A program made the translations under genes and the position numbers. DNA of 64,000 nucleotides from Ponticoccus litoralis (GTDB taxonomy: Bacteria; Pseudomonadota; Alphaproteobacteria; Rhodobacterales; Rhodobacteraceae), in assembly GCF_039769985.1 (NCBI RefSeq), contig NZ_JBDNCH010000005.1, positions 6,958 to 70,957 on the forward strand. The letters are read 5' to 3'. The notes under the pieces are model-generated. The model did no database searches. It had not been told where the DNA came from and worked only from the letters and a program-made list of their open reading frames with translations. Shown here one piece after another: positions 16,853-27,590 of this stretch (position 1 is the first letter of the stretch; each line of letters starts with the position of its first letter).

Positions 16853-18311
16853 ATGACTGCGCTCGACGATTTCAAGGCCGCGCTGCAAGGCGCCGACGTT
16901 CACGACCGGATCCGCGAGGGGCTGATCGGCGAGGATGCGCAGATCGACGGGCCGTTCGGGGCGCGGCCGTTGATCTATGCCGATTACGTGGCCTCGGGGC
17001 GGGCTCTGGCACAGGTCGAGGATTTCATCCGCGACCGCGTGCTGCCCTATTACGCCAATACCCACACCCGTGCCTCTTTCTGCGGCGAGTACATGACCAA
17101 GCTGCGCGAGGCGGCGCGGGCCGAGATCGCCCGGCTGACCGGCGCCGCCGCGGGCATGAGCGTTGTGTTCACCGGGTCGGGCTCTACCGCCGGGCTCAAC
17201 CGCATCGCGGGGCTGCTGGATCTGGCGGCGCTGGTCCGGCAGGGGCAGCGCGTGGTGGTGCTGACCGGCCCCTATGAGCATCATTCCAACATCCTGCCCT
17301 GGCGCGAGACCGGGGCCGAGGTGATCGAGATCGCCGAGGCGGCGACCGGCGGCGTCGACATGGCCGAGCTGGAGCGCGCCCTGATCGCGGCGCAGGGCGC
17401 GGCGCGGATCGTCGGCACCTTTTCCGCGGCGTCCAACGTGACCGGCATCCTGACCGATGTGGACGCGGTGACGCGGATGCTGCGCGCGCATGGCGCGCTG
17501 TCGGTCTGGGACTACGGCTGTGCCGGTCCCTATTGCGCGATGGACATGAGGGCGGGCACCGATGCGCAGAAGGATGCCATCGTGTTCTCGGTGCACAAGT
17601 TTCCCGGCGGTCCCGGTTCCAGTGGTGTTGCGGTGATCCGCGACGGGATCGCCCTCCGTGCCACGCCGACCCTCCCCGGCGGCGGCACGGTCAGTTTCGT
17701 GTCGCCCTGGGGCATGTCTATTCCGGCAGCCTCGCGGCGCGGGAAGAGGGCGGCACCCCGAATGTGACCGGCGATATCCGCGCCGCGCTGGCCATGCTGG
17801 TCAAGGAGGCGCTGGGGCAGAGCTGGCTGGACCGTCGGCAGGCCGAATTGCGGGCGCGGGCGCTGAAGGTCTGGACGGACAACGACCGGATCGAGCTGCT
17901 GGGCATTCCCGGCGCCGAGGCGTTGCCGATCTTTTCCTTCCGGGTGCGGGACGGGCAGGGGGGCTGGTGCATCACCAGTTCTTCACCCGCCTGCTCAGCG
18001 ACCTGACCGGGGTGCAGGCGCGCGGCGGCTGTGCCTGCGCCGGGCCCTATGGTCACCGGCTGCTGGGGCTGGGCCGCGCCGAATCGGATGCCACCATCGC
18101 GGCGCTGGAACAGGGCGAGGAAACCGCCAAGCCCGGCTGGGTGCGGTTGAATCTTTCCGCCCTGATGAGCGACGAGAAGGTGGATCTGATCATTGCGGCT
18201 GTGGACAATCTGGCGCGGATCGCCCCAGAATATGCCGCTCAGTACCGCGTCGATACCAGTACCGCCCGGTTCAACGCCAACGGCCTCCCACAGGATACGC
18301 TCGTTTCATGA
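16853..18311 (+). CDS. Class V aminotransferase, cysteine-desulfurase-like (two frameshifts)
   Basis: PLP-dependent fold-type I enzyme, about 486 aa after adding one base near 17712 and one in the G run near 17960 (1461 bp). Visible motifs: ADYVASGRAL, YYANTHTRASFCGEYMT, FTGSGSTAGLN, GPYEHHSNILPWRE, the PLP lysine in FSVHKFPGGPGSS (about K249), and near the C-terminus RGGCACAGPYGHRLL, in the position of the desulfurase cysteine loop. The family includes cysteine desulfurases and isopenicillin-N epimerase-like enzymes; reaction not assignable from sequence. First gene of the Lrp-controlled locus and overlapping the following MFS gene by 4 bp. Confidence 0.8.
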
Positions 18312-19667
18312 CCGCAACCCGGATCAGCCCGATTGCCAATCCCGTCTTCCGGACGCTTTTTGCCGCGCAGGTCTGTTCGCTGCTGGCGATCGGCCTGATG
18401 ACCGTGGCGATGTCGCTGGCGGCCTATCGCATCGGCGGCACGGCGGCGGCGGGGCAGATCCTGGGCTTTCTGCTTGCGGTGAAGATGGTGGCCTATGTGG
18501 GCATCTCGCCGCTGGCCGAGGCGCTTTTCGCCGGGCGCTCGCGCAAGCGGGTGATGGTCGGGCTGGATATCGCGCGCATGGCGCTGTTGCTGCCGATGGC
18601 CTTTGCCACCGAGACCTGGCAGATCGCGGCGCTGGCGCTGGTCTTCTTTGCGGTCTCGTCCGGCTTCACGCCGATCTTCCAGTCGGTGATCCCGGACGTG
18701 CTGCCCGAAGAGCGCGCCTATAGCCGCGCGCTGGTCTGGTCGCGCATCGCCTATACGCTGGAATCCGTGCTTTCGCCGGTGATCGCCGCCATGGTGCTGC
18801 AAGTGGTTGCGGCACGAGTTCCTGTTCTGGGTCGCGGCGCTGGCCTTCTCCGGGTCCATCGCGGCGCTGCTGGTCACGCGCTTCCCCGCCGGGGCTGGCG
18901 CGCCGCGCCGGGGGCCGTTCCTGACCCGGGCGCTGACGGGGCTGTCGATCTATCGCCGGACTCCGCGGCTGCGCGGCCTGTTCCTGCTGAATTTTGCCCT
19001 GTCGCTGAGCATGGCCTGGGTGCTGGTCAACTCTGTGGTGCTGGCCGGTGCGCAGCTGGGCGACGCCGAGCGGCACTACCCGGTGCTGATGGGCTTCTAC
19101 GGGCTGGGCGCCGCGACCGGCGCGGTGCTGGTGCCGCGGCTGATCGAGTCGCTGGACGAGCGCCGCGTGATGGCCCTGGGGGCGCTGCTGCACGCGGTGC
19201 TGGGATTGGGTATCGCGCTGCCGATGGCCTATGGCGGGTACATGGGGCTGTGGGTCGGCTTCGGCCTGGCCGCCTCGCTGGTGCTGACGCCGGGCGGGCT
19301 GGTGATCGCGCGCTCTGCGGGGGCAGGGGACCGCGCCTCGGTCTTCGCGGCGCAGTTCTCGCTGTCGCATGCGGGCTGGCTGGTGGCCTACCCGCTGGCG
19401 GGCGAGCTGGGCGCGCGGCTCGGGCTGGCACCGGCGCTGCTGATCCTGTCGGGGCTGACGGTCGGCGTGGCGGCGCTGGCGCTGCGGGTCTGGCCCGCAA
19501 GCGATCCGCTGACCCGCGAGCACGACCATCCCGAATTGCCGGGTGACCACCCGCACCTGCGCGAGACCCCCGCGCATGGGCCGCGCCAGCGCCATGCCCA
19601 TGCCTTCCATATCGACGATCTCCACCCGGACTGGTCCGCCAGCCGGCCCGCCTGGAGCGTGCCGTGA
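18308..19667 (+). CDS. MFS transporter (one frameshift near 18807)
   Basis: Twelve-helix major facilitator, about 452 aa after removing one T in the GGTTGCGG stretch near 18807 (1359 bp). Hydrophobic segments are evident, such as AAGQILGFLLAVKMVAYVGI and FGLAASLVLTPGGLVIAR. A cytoplasmic His-rich tail (HDHPELPGDHPHLRE) ends the protein. The start overlaps the aminotransferase stop and the next gene follows by 29 bp, so it belongs to the same operon. Direction and substrate are unknown; export or uptake of the pathway's amine or amino-acid substrate is an inference. Confidence 0.8.
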
Positions 19668-19696
19668 CCGGACAGCAGAGTTACAGGAAAGACGAC

Positions 19697-21164
19697 ATGA
19701 CACATGACACCGCTTCCCCGATCGACGGCCAGGGCCTGCCCGTGCTGGAGGCGCGGCTGCGCGAGGATCTGAAATTCCTCTGCTGGCCGGGCAAGGACTG
19801 GGTGCCCGCCCGCGAGGGGGTCAGCGACGTTGTGATCATCGGCGGCGGCATGTGCGGCATGGTCGCCTGGATGGCGCTGAAGACCGGCGGCATCCACAAC
19901 ATGCGGGTGCTGGACCGCAGCCCCGAGGGGCTGGAAGGCCCCTGGCTGACCTATGCGCGGATGGAGACGCTGCGCTCTCCCAAGGAGCTGACCGGCCCGG
20001 CCTACGGCCATGGCGCGCTGAGCTTCCAGTGCGTGGTATCGCGCGCAGTTCGGCACCGCCGACTGGGAAAAGCTGGACAAGATCCCGCGGTCGATGTGGA
20101 TGGAATACCTGAAGTGGTATCGCAGGGTGCTGGCGATCCCGACCGAGAACGGCGTGTCCGTCGACCGGGTCGAGCCCGAGGGCGACCTGCTGCGCCTGCA
20201 CCTGTCGGGCGCGGCCGAGCCGTCGATCCTGACCCGCAAGCTGGTCTTTGCCACCGGGCGCGACGGCACCGGGCGCCCGAATATTCCGGGGTTCGTGCAG
20301 GGGCTGGACCGGTCCTTCTGGGCGCATAGCGCCGACGAGATCGATTTTGACCGGCTCAAGGGCAAGCGCGTGGCGGTCGTGGGGGTTGGCGCCTCTGCCG
20401 TGGACAATGCCGCCGAGGCGCTGGAACATGGCGCCGCCGAGGTCCGCCACCTGATCCGCCGCAAGGAGATGCCCACCGTCAACAAGATGATGGGGATCGG
20501 CTCTTTCGGCTTCACCGCCGGTTATGCCAGCCTGCCCGATGAATGGCGCTGGCGCTTCATGCAGTATTCCTTTGCCACCCAGACGCCGCCGCCGCATGGC
20601 TCGACCAACCGGGTCAGCCGCCACCCCAATGCGTATTTCCATTTCGGCAAGGCGGTGGAAAGCACCGTCGAGCGGGACGGCGCGGTGCGGGTCGGCTTTG
20701 CCGACGGCACGGCCTACGAGGCGGATTTCGTGATCCTGGGCACCGGCTTTACCATCGACCCGCTGTCGCGGACCGAGTTCGGCGAGGCGGCGGGCGATAT
20801 CCTGCTGTGGCGGGACGTCTATACTCCGCCGGCGGACGAGCCGTCGCGCGACCTGGGGCTGTTTCCCTATCTGAACGAGGACTTCACCTTCCGCGAGAAG
20901 GTGCCCGGGCGGGCGCCGTGGCTGGCCAATGTCTATTGTTTCAATTACGGGGCTTCGGCCAGCCTGGGCAAGGTCAGCGGCGATATCCCGGGGATCTCCG
21001 AGGGGGCGGGATGGATGGCGCGCGCGGTTGCGTCGAAGCTTTATGCCGAGGACGTGGCCGAGCACTGGCAGGCGATGCTGGCCTACGCCAAGCCGGAACT
21101 GGATGGCAGCGAATGGGTGCCGTCGGAACTGGACTGCGCAGACAAGAAGGGGAAGGTGGCCTGA
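19697..21164 (+). CDS. FAD/NAD(P)-binding flavoprotein monooxygenase-like (one frameshift near 20030)
   Basis: About 488 aa after removing an extra T at 20030 in TTCCAGTGCGTGG (1467 bp). Two Rossmann nucleotide motifs are visible: an FAD site VVIIGGGMCGMVAWMALK near residue 45 and an NAD(P) site RVAVVGVGASAVDNAAEAL in the middle, with ATG-type spacer FATGRDGTGRP and VILGTGFTIDP. This order fits class B flavin monooxygenases and related N-hydroxylases. Start at 19697 has AGGAAAG upstream; 19664 is an alternative. Translationally coupled to the next gene (TGATG). Substrate unknown. Confidence 0.78.
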
Positions 21165-21644
21165 TGGCTTTGGATACGACCGCATTGAAAAGCGCCGGGC
21201 TGGGCGCGGGCCGCGCGCCCGGGGCCGCCATCGAGGGGCGCGCGAGCATTTTCGAGATGACCCAGGAGGCCGAAGTGGCGGTGTTGCGGTACGCAGGATT
21301 GCGGACCCTGGTCGCATGCGCTGCGCGCGGCACTGGCGGCGCGCATCGCGGTGCTGAACGGCGAAGAGGCGCTGGCCGGGCAATACGCGGCGGATGCGGG
21401 CGACTATGCCGCGCTGGCCGACCCCTCTGACGACGGGGCAGGGCAGAGGCTGGCGCCGGTCGTGGCCTTCATGGACAAGGTGGCCGCCGATACCCGCAAT
21501 GTCGCGGCGCCCGATATCTCGGGCCTGCAGGCGGCGGGGATTGCCGATGCCGATATCGTGCGGCTGTGCGAACTGAACGCGTTCCTGGCCTATCAGCTGC
21601 GGGTGATTGCCGGGCTGCGCCTGATGAAGGAGGTCTACGCATGA
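21164..21644 (+). CDS. CMD-domain protein without CxxC (one frameshift near 21290)
   Basis: About 159 aa after removing an extra T at 21290 (480 bp). Small helical protein; the corrected middle reads VAVLRTQDCGPWSHALRAAL then ARIAVLNGEEALAGQY. It resembles the carboxymuconolactone-decarboxylase-like partner proteins that occur next to an AhpD-type peroxidase (Avi_7170-like family by memory). It lacks the redox CxxC found in its neighbour. Its start overlaps the previous stop (TGATG) and its stop overlaps the next start (ATGA), so all three genes are coupled. Function unknown. Confidence 0.65.
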
Positions 21645-22231
21645 CCAAGGTGATCACGAAATTCACCCGCAACGTGCCGCATTGGCAGCCGCGCGTGAAG
21701 CCGGTCGACCTGAAGGAGGCCAGCGCCGAGCAGCTGGACGCGCTGAAGGTCACGCCCTCGAACACCAAGGTGTCGGAATACGTGCTGACGCTGGCGCATG
21801 ATGTCGAAAGCCTGAAGGTGCGTTCGCCGCTGTTCAACGGTATCATGTACGACAAGGGCGGGATGAGCCGGGCCGAGCGGGAACTGGGTGCGCTGGGGGC
21901 CTCGATGGTCAACCATTGCATCTATTGCGCCGCCGTCCACGCGGCGCGGCATGCGCAGCTTGAGAAATCCACCGAAGTGACGGACAAGCTGTTCCGCGAC
22001 GGTCCCCGGGCGGACCTTGGTCCGCGCGACCGTGCGATCTTTGACTTTGCCGTGGCTTTGTCGGAAACGCCGTCGCAGGCCGGGCCGGAACACATGGCGG
22101 CGCTGAAGGATGCGGGGCTGGACGAGGCAGAGGTTCTGGACCTGATCCTGTCGGCCTCGCTGTTCGGCTGGGCGAACCGCCTGATGCATGTGCTGGGCGA
22201 TCCGGTACGGCTGCCGGAAACGGCCTCCTGA
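21641..22231 (+). CDS. AhpD/CMD-family peroxidase-like protein
   Basis: 196 aa, intact. Contains the AhpD-type redox centre NHCIYCAAVHAARH (C93-x-x-C96-x3-H100) preceded by the acidic RAERELGALG segment. Family members reduce peroxides or act as ring decarboxylases. Paired with the CxxC-lacking CMD protein immediately upstream. In this operon it may deal with peroxide made by the upstream flavoprotein (inference). Starts at 21641, overlapping the preceding stop. Confidence 0.82.
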   Translation: MTKVITKFTRNVPHWQPRVKPVDLKEASAEQLDALKVTPSNTKVSEYVLTLAHDVESLKVRSPLFNGIMYDKGGMSRAERELGALGASMVNHCIYCAAVHAARHAQLEKSTEVTDKLFRDGPRADLGPRDRAIFDFAVALSETPSQAGPEHMAALKDAGLDEAEVLDLILSASLFGWANRLMHVLGDPVRLPETAS

Positions 22232-22237
22232 GTTAAA

Positions 22238-22269
22238 TTCCGTCATAACGGATTGCAATCTGCTATAAT
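22238..22269 (+). promoter_or_regulatory. Promoter region with perfect -10 and a dyad
   Basis: TATAAT at 22264-22269 is a perfect -10, 46 bp before the next start codon. Upstream lies ATTCCGTCATAACGGATT, an imperfect dyad (CCGT, spacer, ACGG), and GATTGCAATC. No good -35 at ideal spacing, which suggests activator dependence. It indicates a separate transcript for the opine-dehydrogenase/ABC genes. Confidence 0.5.
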
Positions 22270-22314
22270 GGTGTAGAATACGGAAGACGACTCATAGCGA
22301 ATCAGGGGGGAAAT

Positions 22315-23413
22315 GTGAGCAAGACGGTAGGATTGGCGGGCGCGGGCTCGATCGCGTTCGGAACGGCGGCGGTGCTGCACGAGGCGGGTCACGACCCGAT
22401 GCTGTGGTCGCCGTCGGGCGCGGGCACGGCAGAGCTGGCCAAGGGGGAGGCGCTGCGCGCCACCGGCGCGGTGGAGACCACGCTGACCCCGCGGATTGCC
22501 GACAGCGCGGCCACTCTGGCGCGCGAGAACGATGTGCTGATCATCGCGCTGCCCGGCTATGGCCACAAGACCGTGCTGGACGCGCTGGCGCCGCATATCG
22601 AGGACCGGCACCACGTGATCGTGTCCTCCCATGCCTCGCTGGGGGCGGTCTACCTGATGCAGCTTCTGGCGGAGCGCGGCGTCGTCGCGCCGATCACCGC
22701 ATGGGGCACGACGATCTGCACCGGGCGGCGGCAATCGGGCACCGAGGTCAAGGTGAACACCGTGCGCAGCCGGGTCGACCTGTGCACCGTGCCGGAAGAC
22801 CGCTCTGCCGACGCGCTGGCGCTGTGCCAGGCGCTGTTCGGTGATCGCTTCCAGCCGCGCGACGGGCTGCTGGCGATCTCGCTGTCCAACCTCAACCCGC
22901 AGAACCACATGGGCATCGCCCTGGGCAACATCACCCGGATGGAGCGCGGCGAAACCCGGTCCCGTGGCCAGAACGTCACGCCCAAGGTGGGCCGCCTGCT
23001 GGAAGAGCTGGACCGCGAACGGCTGGAGATCGCGCAGGCGCTGGGGCTGGAGGTGCGGACGATCTTCGAACATTTCCACCTGTCCTTCCACGTGCCGGTC
23101 GCCTCGATTTCCGAGATGAACCAGCAGATGCACGCGCAGGGCAATGGCGGCACCGGTCCGGCCACCGCCGACAGCCGCTATGTCACCGAAGATGTGCCTT
23201 ACGGGCTGGTGCTGACCGCCGCGCTTGGCCGGTTGGCGGGTCATCCCGCGCCGCTGCACGAGGCCGGCATCCGGATCTTCTCCGCCATGTACGGGCGGGA
23301 CTTCGAGGCCGAGAACCAGATCCTTGCGGCGCTGGACCTGGACCGGTTCAGCCTCGGACGAGCTGAAGGCCGCCGCGAAGACGGGGCTTTTGCGTCAACC
23401 TGCCAGCGCGTGA
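22315..23413 (+). CDS. NAD/NADP octopine/nopaline dehydrogenase-family protein (frameshift near 23357)
   Basis: About 365 aa after removing one G in CTCGGACGAG near 23357 (1098 bp). The N-terminal Rossmann site is VGLAGAGSIAFGTAAVLHEAG. The opine-dehydrogenase C-terminal region has SLSNLNPQNHMGIALGNITR with the conserved Asn-Pro and His. Such enzymes reductively couple, or oxidatively split, an amino acid and a 2-oxo acid. Starts with GTG at 22315 after AGGGGGG. Followed by a polyamine-type ABC importer, so a catabolic (opine-splitting) role is plausible but unproven. Confidence 0.8.
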
Positions 23414-23495
23414 CGCGCGCTGGAGACATAACCAAGAAGACCCCTTACCGGGGCAATAAGAAGAGCCACCACTGGACCAACAAGGAGACAACACC

Positions 23496-24606
23496 ATGTC
23501 GAAACTGATCTTCAACCGCCGCCGCTTTCTTGGCACCGCCGCCGCCACCGGCGCGGCGCTGGCCTCGCCCGTCTACCTGCGCCACGCCTCGGCGCAGTCC
23601 GGCGGGGAGGTGAACATCTGGACCTACAACGACTTCGTCCCCGAGGCTTTCCGCAAGCAGTTCGAGGCCGATACCGGCATCAAGGTCAACGTTCGCCTGG
23701 TCGACGACCAGGGCAAGCAGTTCAACCTGCTGGCCGCCGAACAGCCGAACCCGACGGTCGACATCATGACCGTCGCCGGGCACCGGTTCCTGCAGTTCAT
23801 CGAAAGCGACCTGCTGGCGCCGATGGACACGGACCGGCTGAGCAACTGGGGCAAGATCAACCCGACCTTCTCGGAAGGCGACTGGGCGACGATCAACGGC
23901 AACAAGTGGGGCGTGCCGATCCTGTCCGGCATGGAAGTGCTGTCCTACAACACCGAGCTTGTCAGCGAGGAAGAGGCGCAGACCTGGGACACGCTGTTCA
24001 GCGAGAAGTACAAGGGCCAGACCGCCTATATCATCCAGGACATGCTGTCGATCGTGATGCTGATGAAGGGCTATGACGGCAACTTCATCGAATATGCCAA
24101 CGATCACGAACGCGCGAGCCGAGATCATGGCCGAGGTGCAGCAGTTCATGATCGACAAGAAGCCGCTGGTGCGGAAGTACTATGACGGCGGCGCCGAATT
24201 CCAGCAGATGATGGTCAACCAGGACATCGCCCTGGGCCATTCGTGGAACGGCCCGGCGGCGGCGCTGATCAACGACGGCTTCCCGCTGGGGATGAGCATC
24301 CCGCGCGAAGGCTCTTACGGCTTTGTCTACACGTTCAACATCGCCAACAACGCGCCGAACGCCGACAACGCCTATACCTTCCTCGACGCGCTGCTGTCCT
24401 CGCCGGAAATCGGTGCGGCCATGACCAAGGCCTCGGGCTTCATCTCGACCTACAAGGACGTGGCGCCGCACCTGACCGAGCTGGAGCGGAAATCCACCTC
24501 TTTCCCGGAAGAACAGCTGGCCAACCTGCAATTCTTCCGCGCCGAGCAGAACGAGCTGAAATACGGCCTGATGGACCCGGCGGTCGAGGCGATCAAGGCC
24601 GCCTGA
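23496..24606 (+). CDS. Spermidine/putrescine-type ABC substrate-binding protein (frameshift near 24117)
   Basis: Periplasmic family-1 solute-binding protein, about 369 aa after removing an extra A at 24117 (1110 bp). Twin-arginine signal peptide: NRRRFLGTAAATGAALASP with cleavage after HASAQ. The mature start VNIWTYNDFVPEAFRKQFE is characteristic of the PotD group. A strong ribosome site AGGAGA precedes the ATG. It heads the ABC operon (two permeases, one ATPase). Substrate likely a polyamine-like or amine-containing compound related to the upstream enzymes (inference). Confidence 0.87.
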
Positions 24607-24721
24607 TCGCCATCTTCAATGACCCTGTTCCTGTCCCGCCGGGTGCGGGGCAGGGGCACAGGCACACTCGAAAGACGACCGCATGACGTATGACGCCTCC
24701 GCACAGCAGGACGAGCGAGCC

Positions 24722-25670
24722 ATGACAGAAGAGACTTCGGGCCGCACATTTTGGGGCCGCCTGGCCGCATGGGGACCCTATCACGCGCTGATGCGGCTGA
24801 CCACGGCCTCGCCCCGGCGCCAGTTCCTGATCCTCGCCGCTTTCCCGATCCTCTGGGTGCTGACCCAGCACCTTGGCCCGATGTTGCAGATGATGCGCGT
24901 GTCGCTGACCGATGCATACCCGGTCGCGCCGGGTGTCGAGCAGAATTTCACGCTGGACAACTACGCCCGCTTCTTCGGGGACAGCATCTTCTGGATGCCG
25001 TTCTTCCGGACGCTGATCTTTGCCGGCGTGTTCACCTTCTGCACCCTGATCATCACCTATCCCGTGGCCTATTTCCTGGCGCGGCACGTCAGCCGCAAGA
25101 ACCAGATGCTGTTCCTGCTGCTGCTGCTGATCCCGTTCTGGGTGGGCGAGATCGTGCGCACCTATGCGATCATGATCCTGCTGGGCAATACCGGCGCCGT
25201 GAACCTTCTGTTGAAGACCCTCGGCCTGATCGACCGACTCGATCCCCTTCATGTACACCAGCTTTTCCATGGGCCTCGGGATCGTCTACCTGACCGCGCT
25301 TTACATGCTGCTGCCGCTGTACTCGGCACTGGAGAAGCTGCCCAAGAGCATGAACGAGGCCGCCGCCGATCTGGGCGCGGGCGCCTGGACCCGGTTCCGC
25401 CGCATTTCCCTGCCGCTGACCATAGAAGGCATCTCGTCGGGGTGTACGCTGGTGTTCCTGATCTCGACCGGCTTCTACGCCACGCCGGTCCTGCTTGGCG
25501 GGCCCTCGACCACGGTCTTTGCCGAAACCATCGCGGGCTTCTTCCACGTGGCTGGGGATGAATGGCCCACCGGGGCGGCCTTTGCCACGATCATGTTCGC
25601 GGCGGCGCTGGTCCTCACGGCGACCTTCCAGAAGCTGATGAGCGCGCTGCGCAAGGGAGAGAAGAAATGA
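24722..25670 (+). CDS. ABC transporter permease, PotB/PotH-type (frameshift near 25237)
   Basis: Inner-membrane permease, about 315 aa from 24722 (an ATG at 24683 adds 13 residues) after removing one base near 25237, which restores LIDRSIPFMYTSFSMGLG. Hydrophobic helices include FLILAAFPILWVLTQHLG and MLFLLLLLIPFWVGEIVRTY. The EAA loop reads NEAAADLGAGAWTRFRRISL. It ends four bases into the next permease gene (ATGA overlap), typical of a PotB-PotC pair. Confidence 0.87.
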
Positions 25671-26471
25671 ACGACCGTCCCGAGCTGTTCCGCGGCAACC
25701 GGATCTTTCTTGCCTGCGTCTACTGGGCCTTTGTCCTCTATGTCTTCGTGCCGCTGATCCTGATGGTGGTGATGGGCTTCAAGGACAGCAAGTTCATCGG
25801 TTTCCCGATCCGGTCCTGGACACTGGACTGGTACACCGGGGTCTTCGCCGATGCCGAAGTCCTGTCGACCTTCGGCTATTCCGTCGCCATCGCGGTGCTG
25901 TCGACGCTGATCTCGATCTTCGTCGGCACCTGGATCGCGGTGCTGCTGGAAGGGCGCAGGTTCTTGGGCCGCACCGCCGTCTTCGGCATGACCGTGCTGC
26001 CGGCGCTGGTGCCGGGCATCATCTCGGCCATCGCCTTCCGCATCTACGCCCGCTGGCTGGGGATCGAGCCCGGCATGGGCGCGATCGTCTGGGCCCATGC
26101 GGTGCACAACGTGCCCTTCGTGGTGCTGGTGGTCATGGCGCGGCTGTCGACGCTGCCCAAGAGCCAGATCGAGGCCGCGCGCGACACTGGGGGCCGATCC
26201 GCTGATCTCGTTCATCCGGATCACGCTGCCCTATCTGGTGCCCGCGATCCTCGGCGCCTCGATCTTCTGCCTGCTGCTGTCCTTCGACGACTTCGTGCGC
26301 TCTTTCTTCCTGGGCGGTTACGAGCCGACGCTGCCGGTGCTGATCTTTGCCAAGCTTCGTTCCGGGATGAGCCCCGAAATCAACGCCATCGCGACCGTTG
26401 CGCTGATCCTGACCGCCGCCATCGGCATCTGGGCCGAGCGCTTCACCCGCCGCATGAACAAGGAAACCTGA
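25667..26471 (+). CDS. ABC transporter permease, PotC/PotI-type (frameshift near 26186)
   Basis: Second permease, about 267 aa after removing an extra A at 26186 in GACACTGGGG (804 bp). Six helices are evident, e.g. YWAFVLYVFVPLILMVVMGF and AVFGMTVLPALVPGIISAIA. The corrected EAA loop is EAARDLGADPLISFIRITLP. It overlaps the first permease stop and is followed after 3 bp by the ATPase. It carries one of four CCTGGG-to-CACTGGG insertions in the window. Confidence 0.87.
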
Positions 26472-26474
26472 GCC

Positions 26475-27557
26475 ATGACCGACCAGACACCGCTTGTCCG
26501 CATCGAAGGCCTGTCCAAGCATTTCGGCAAAACCGTCGCGCTGGACAATCTGACGCTGGACATCGCGCAGGGCGAGTTCGTCACCTTCCTCGGCCCGTCG
26601 GGCTGCGGCAAGTCCACCACCCTGCGCATCCTCGGCGGGTTCGAGCGTCCGACCTCGGGGCGGGTGCTCCTCGACGGCGAGGACGTGACCAACCAGCCGC
26701 CGGAGAAGCGCCATGTGAACATGGTGTTCCAGGACTACGCGCTGTTCCCGCATATGACCGTGGCGCAGAACGTGGCCTTCGGGCTGGAACTGAAGGGCAT
26801 GGGCAAATCCGCGATCAAGCGCCGCTCTGAAGAGATCATGTCCTTCCCGGAGCTGGATTCCTACGCGTCGCGTTACCCGGTGCAGCTTTCGGGCGGGCAG
26901 CGGCAGCGGGTCGCGCTGGCGCGGGCCCCGGCGCCCGACCCGTCGCTCTTGCTGCTGGACGAACCGCTGGGGGCGCTGGACGCCAAGCTGCGCGGCCAGG
27001 TCCAGCAGGAACTGAAGTCGATCCAGCGCCGCACCAACAAGACCTTCTTCTTCGTCACCCATGACCAGGAAGAGGCGCTGACCATGTCCGACCGCATCGT
27101 GGTCATGAACAAGGGCAAGGTCGAGCAGGACGGCACCCCGGAAGAGCTGTACTTCCGCCCGGCCAGCCGCTTCGTGGCCGAGTTCATCGGCGAGACCAAC
27201 CTGCTGTCGGGCTGGATGCGCGGCACCGAGGGCGACAAGGTGGTGATGGACTGGGAGGGCACGACCCTTCTGGGCAAGGCGCCGGCGGGTCTGCCCGCCA
27301 CGGGCGAGCCGATCACCGCCTCGGTCCGGCTGGAAAAGCTGGGCTTCAGCGCCGAACGTCCGCAGACCGCCAACGCGGTGCAGGGGCGCGTGGTGGGCAA
27401 GACCTTCCTCGGCAGCCGCATGGCGATGCAGATCGCCGTGGGCGAGGGCGATGCACTGCTGAAGGCCTACGTCGACGCGGAAACCGGCCAGTCGGTCGGC
27501 ACCGATCCGGTCTGGATCGGTTGGGAAGCCGACAACATGGCGGTCCTGAACAACTGA
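26475..27557 (+). CDS. ABC transporter ATP-binding protein, PotA-type
   Basis: 360-aa ATPase that powers the importer. Walker A GPSGCGKSTT (about residues 39-48), signature LSGGQRQRVALARA, Walker B LLLLDEPLGALD, the switch His in THDQEEA, and a C-terminal TOBE-like regulatory domain (about 240-360). Two prolines sit where leucine is usual: ALARAPAPDP after the signature and IMSFPELDSY before it. Each needs one T-to-C change and may be a base error. Frame intact. A hairpin follows the stop. Confidence 0.9.
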   Translation: MTDQTPLVRIEGLSKHFGKTVALDNLTLDIAQGEFVTFLGPSGCGKSTTLRILGGFERPTSGRVLLDGEDVTNQPPEKRHVNMVFQDYALFPHMTVAQNVAFGLELKGMGKSAIKRRSEEIMSFPELDSYASRYPVQLSGGQRQRVALARAPAPDPSLLLLDEPLGALDAKLRGQVQQELKSIQRRTNKTFFFVTHDQEEALTMSDRIVVMNKGKVEQDGTPEELYFRPASRFVAEFIGETNLLSGWMRGTEGDKVVMDWEGTTLLGKAPAGLPATGEPITASVRLEKLGFSAERPQTANAVQGRVVGKTFLGSRMAMQIAVGEGDALLKAYVDAETGQSVGTDPVWIGWEADNMAVLNN

Positions 27558-27570
27558 CCCCAAATGCCGC

Positions 27571-27590
27571 CCGCCCCGGTGACGGGGCGG
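27571..27590 (+). terminator. Hairpin after the ABC operon
   Basis: CCGCCCCG-GTGA-CGGGGCGG is a perfect 8-bp stem with a 4-nt loop, 13 bp after the ATPase stop. It has only a weak T tract (TTGCGG). Confidence 0.55.
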
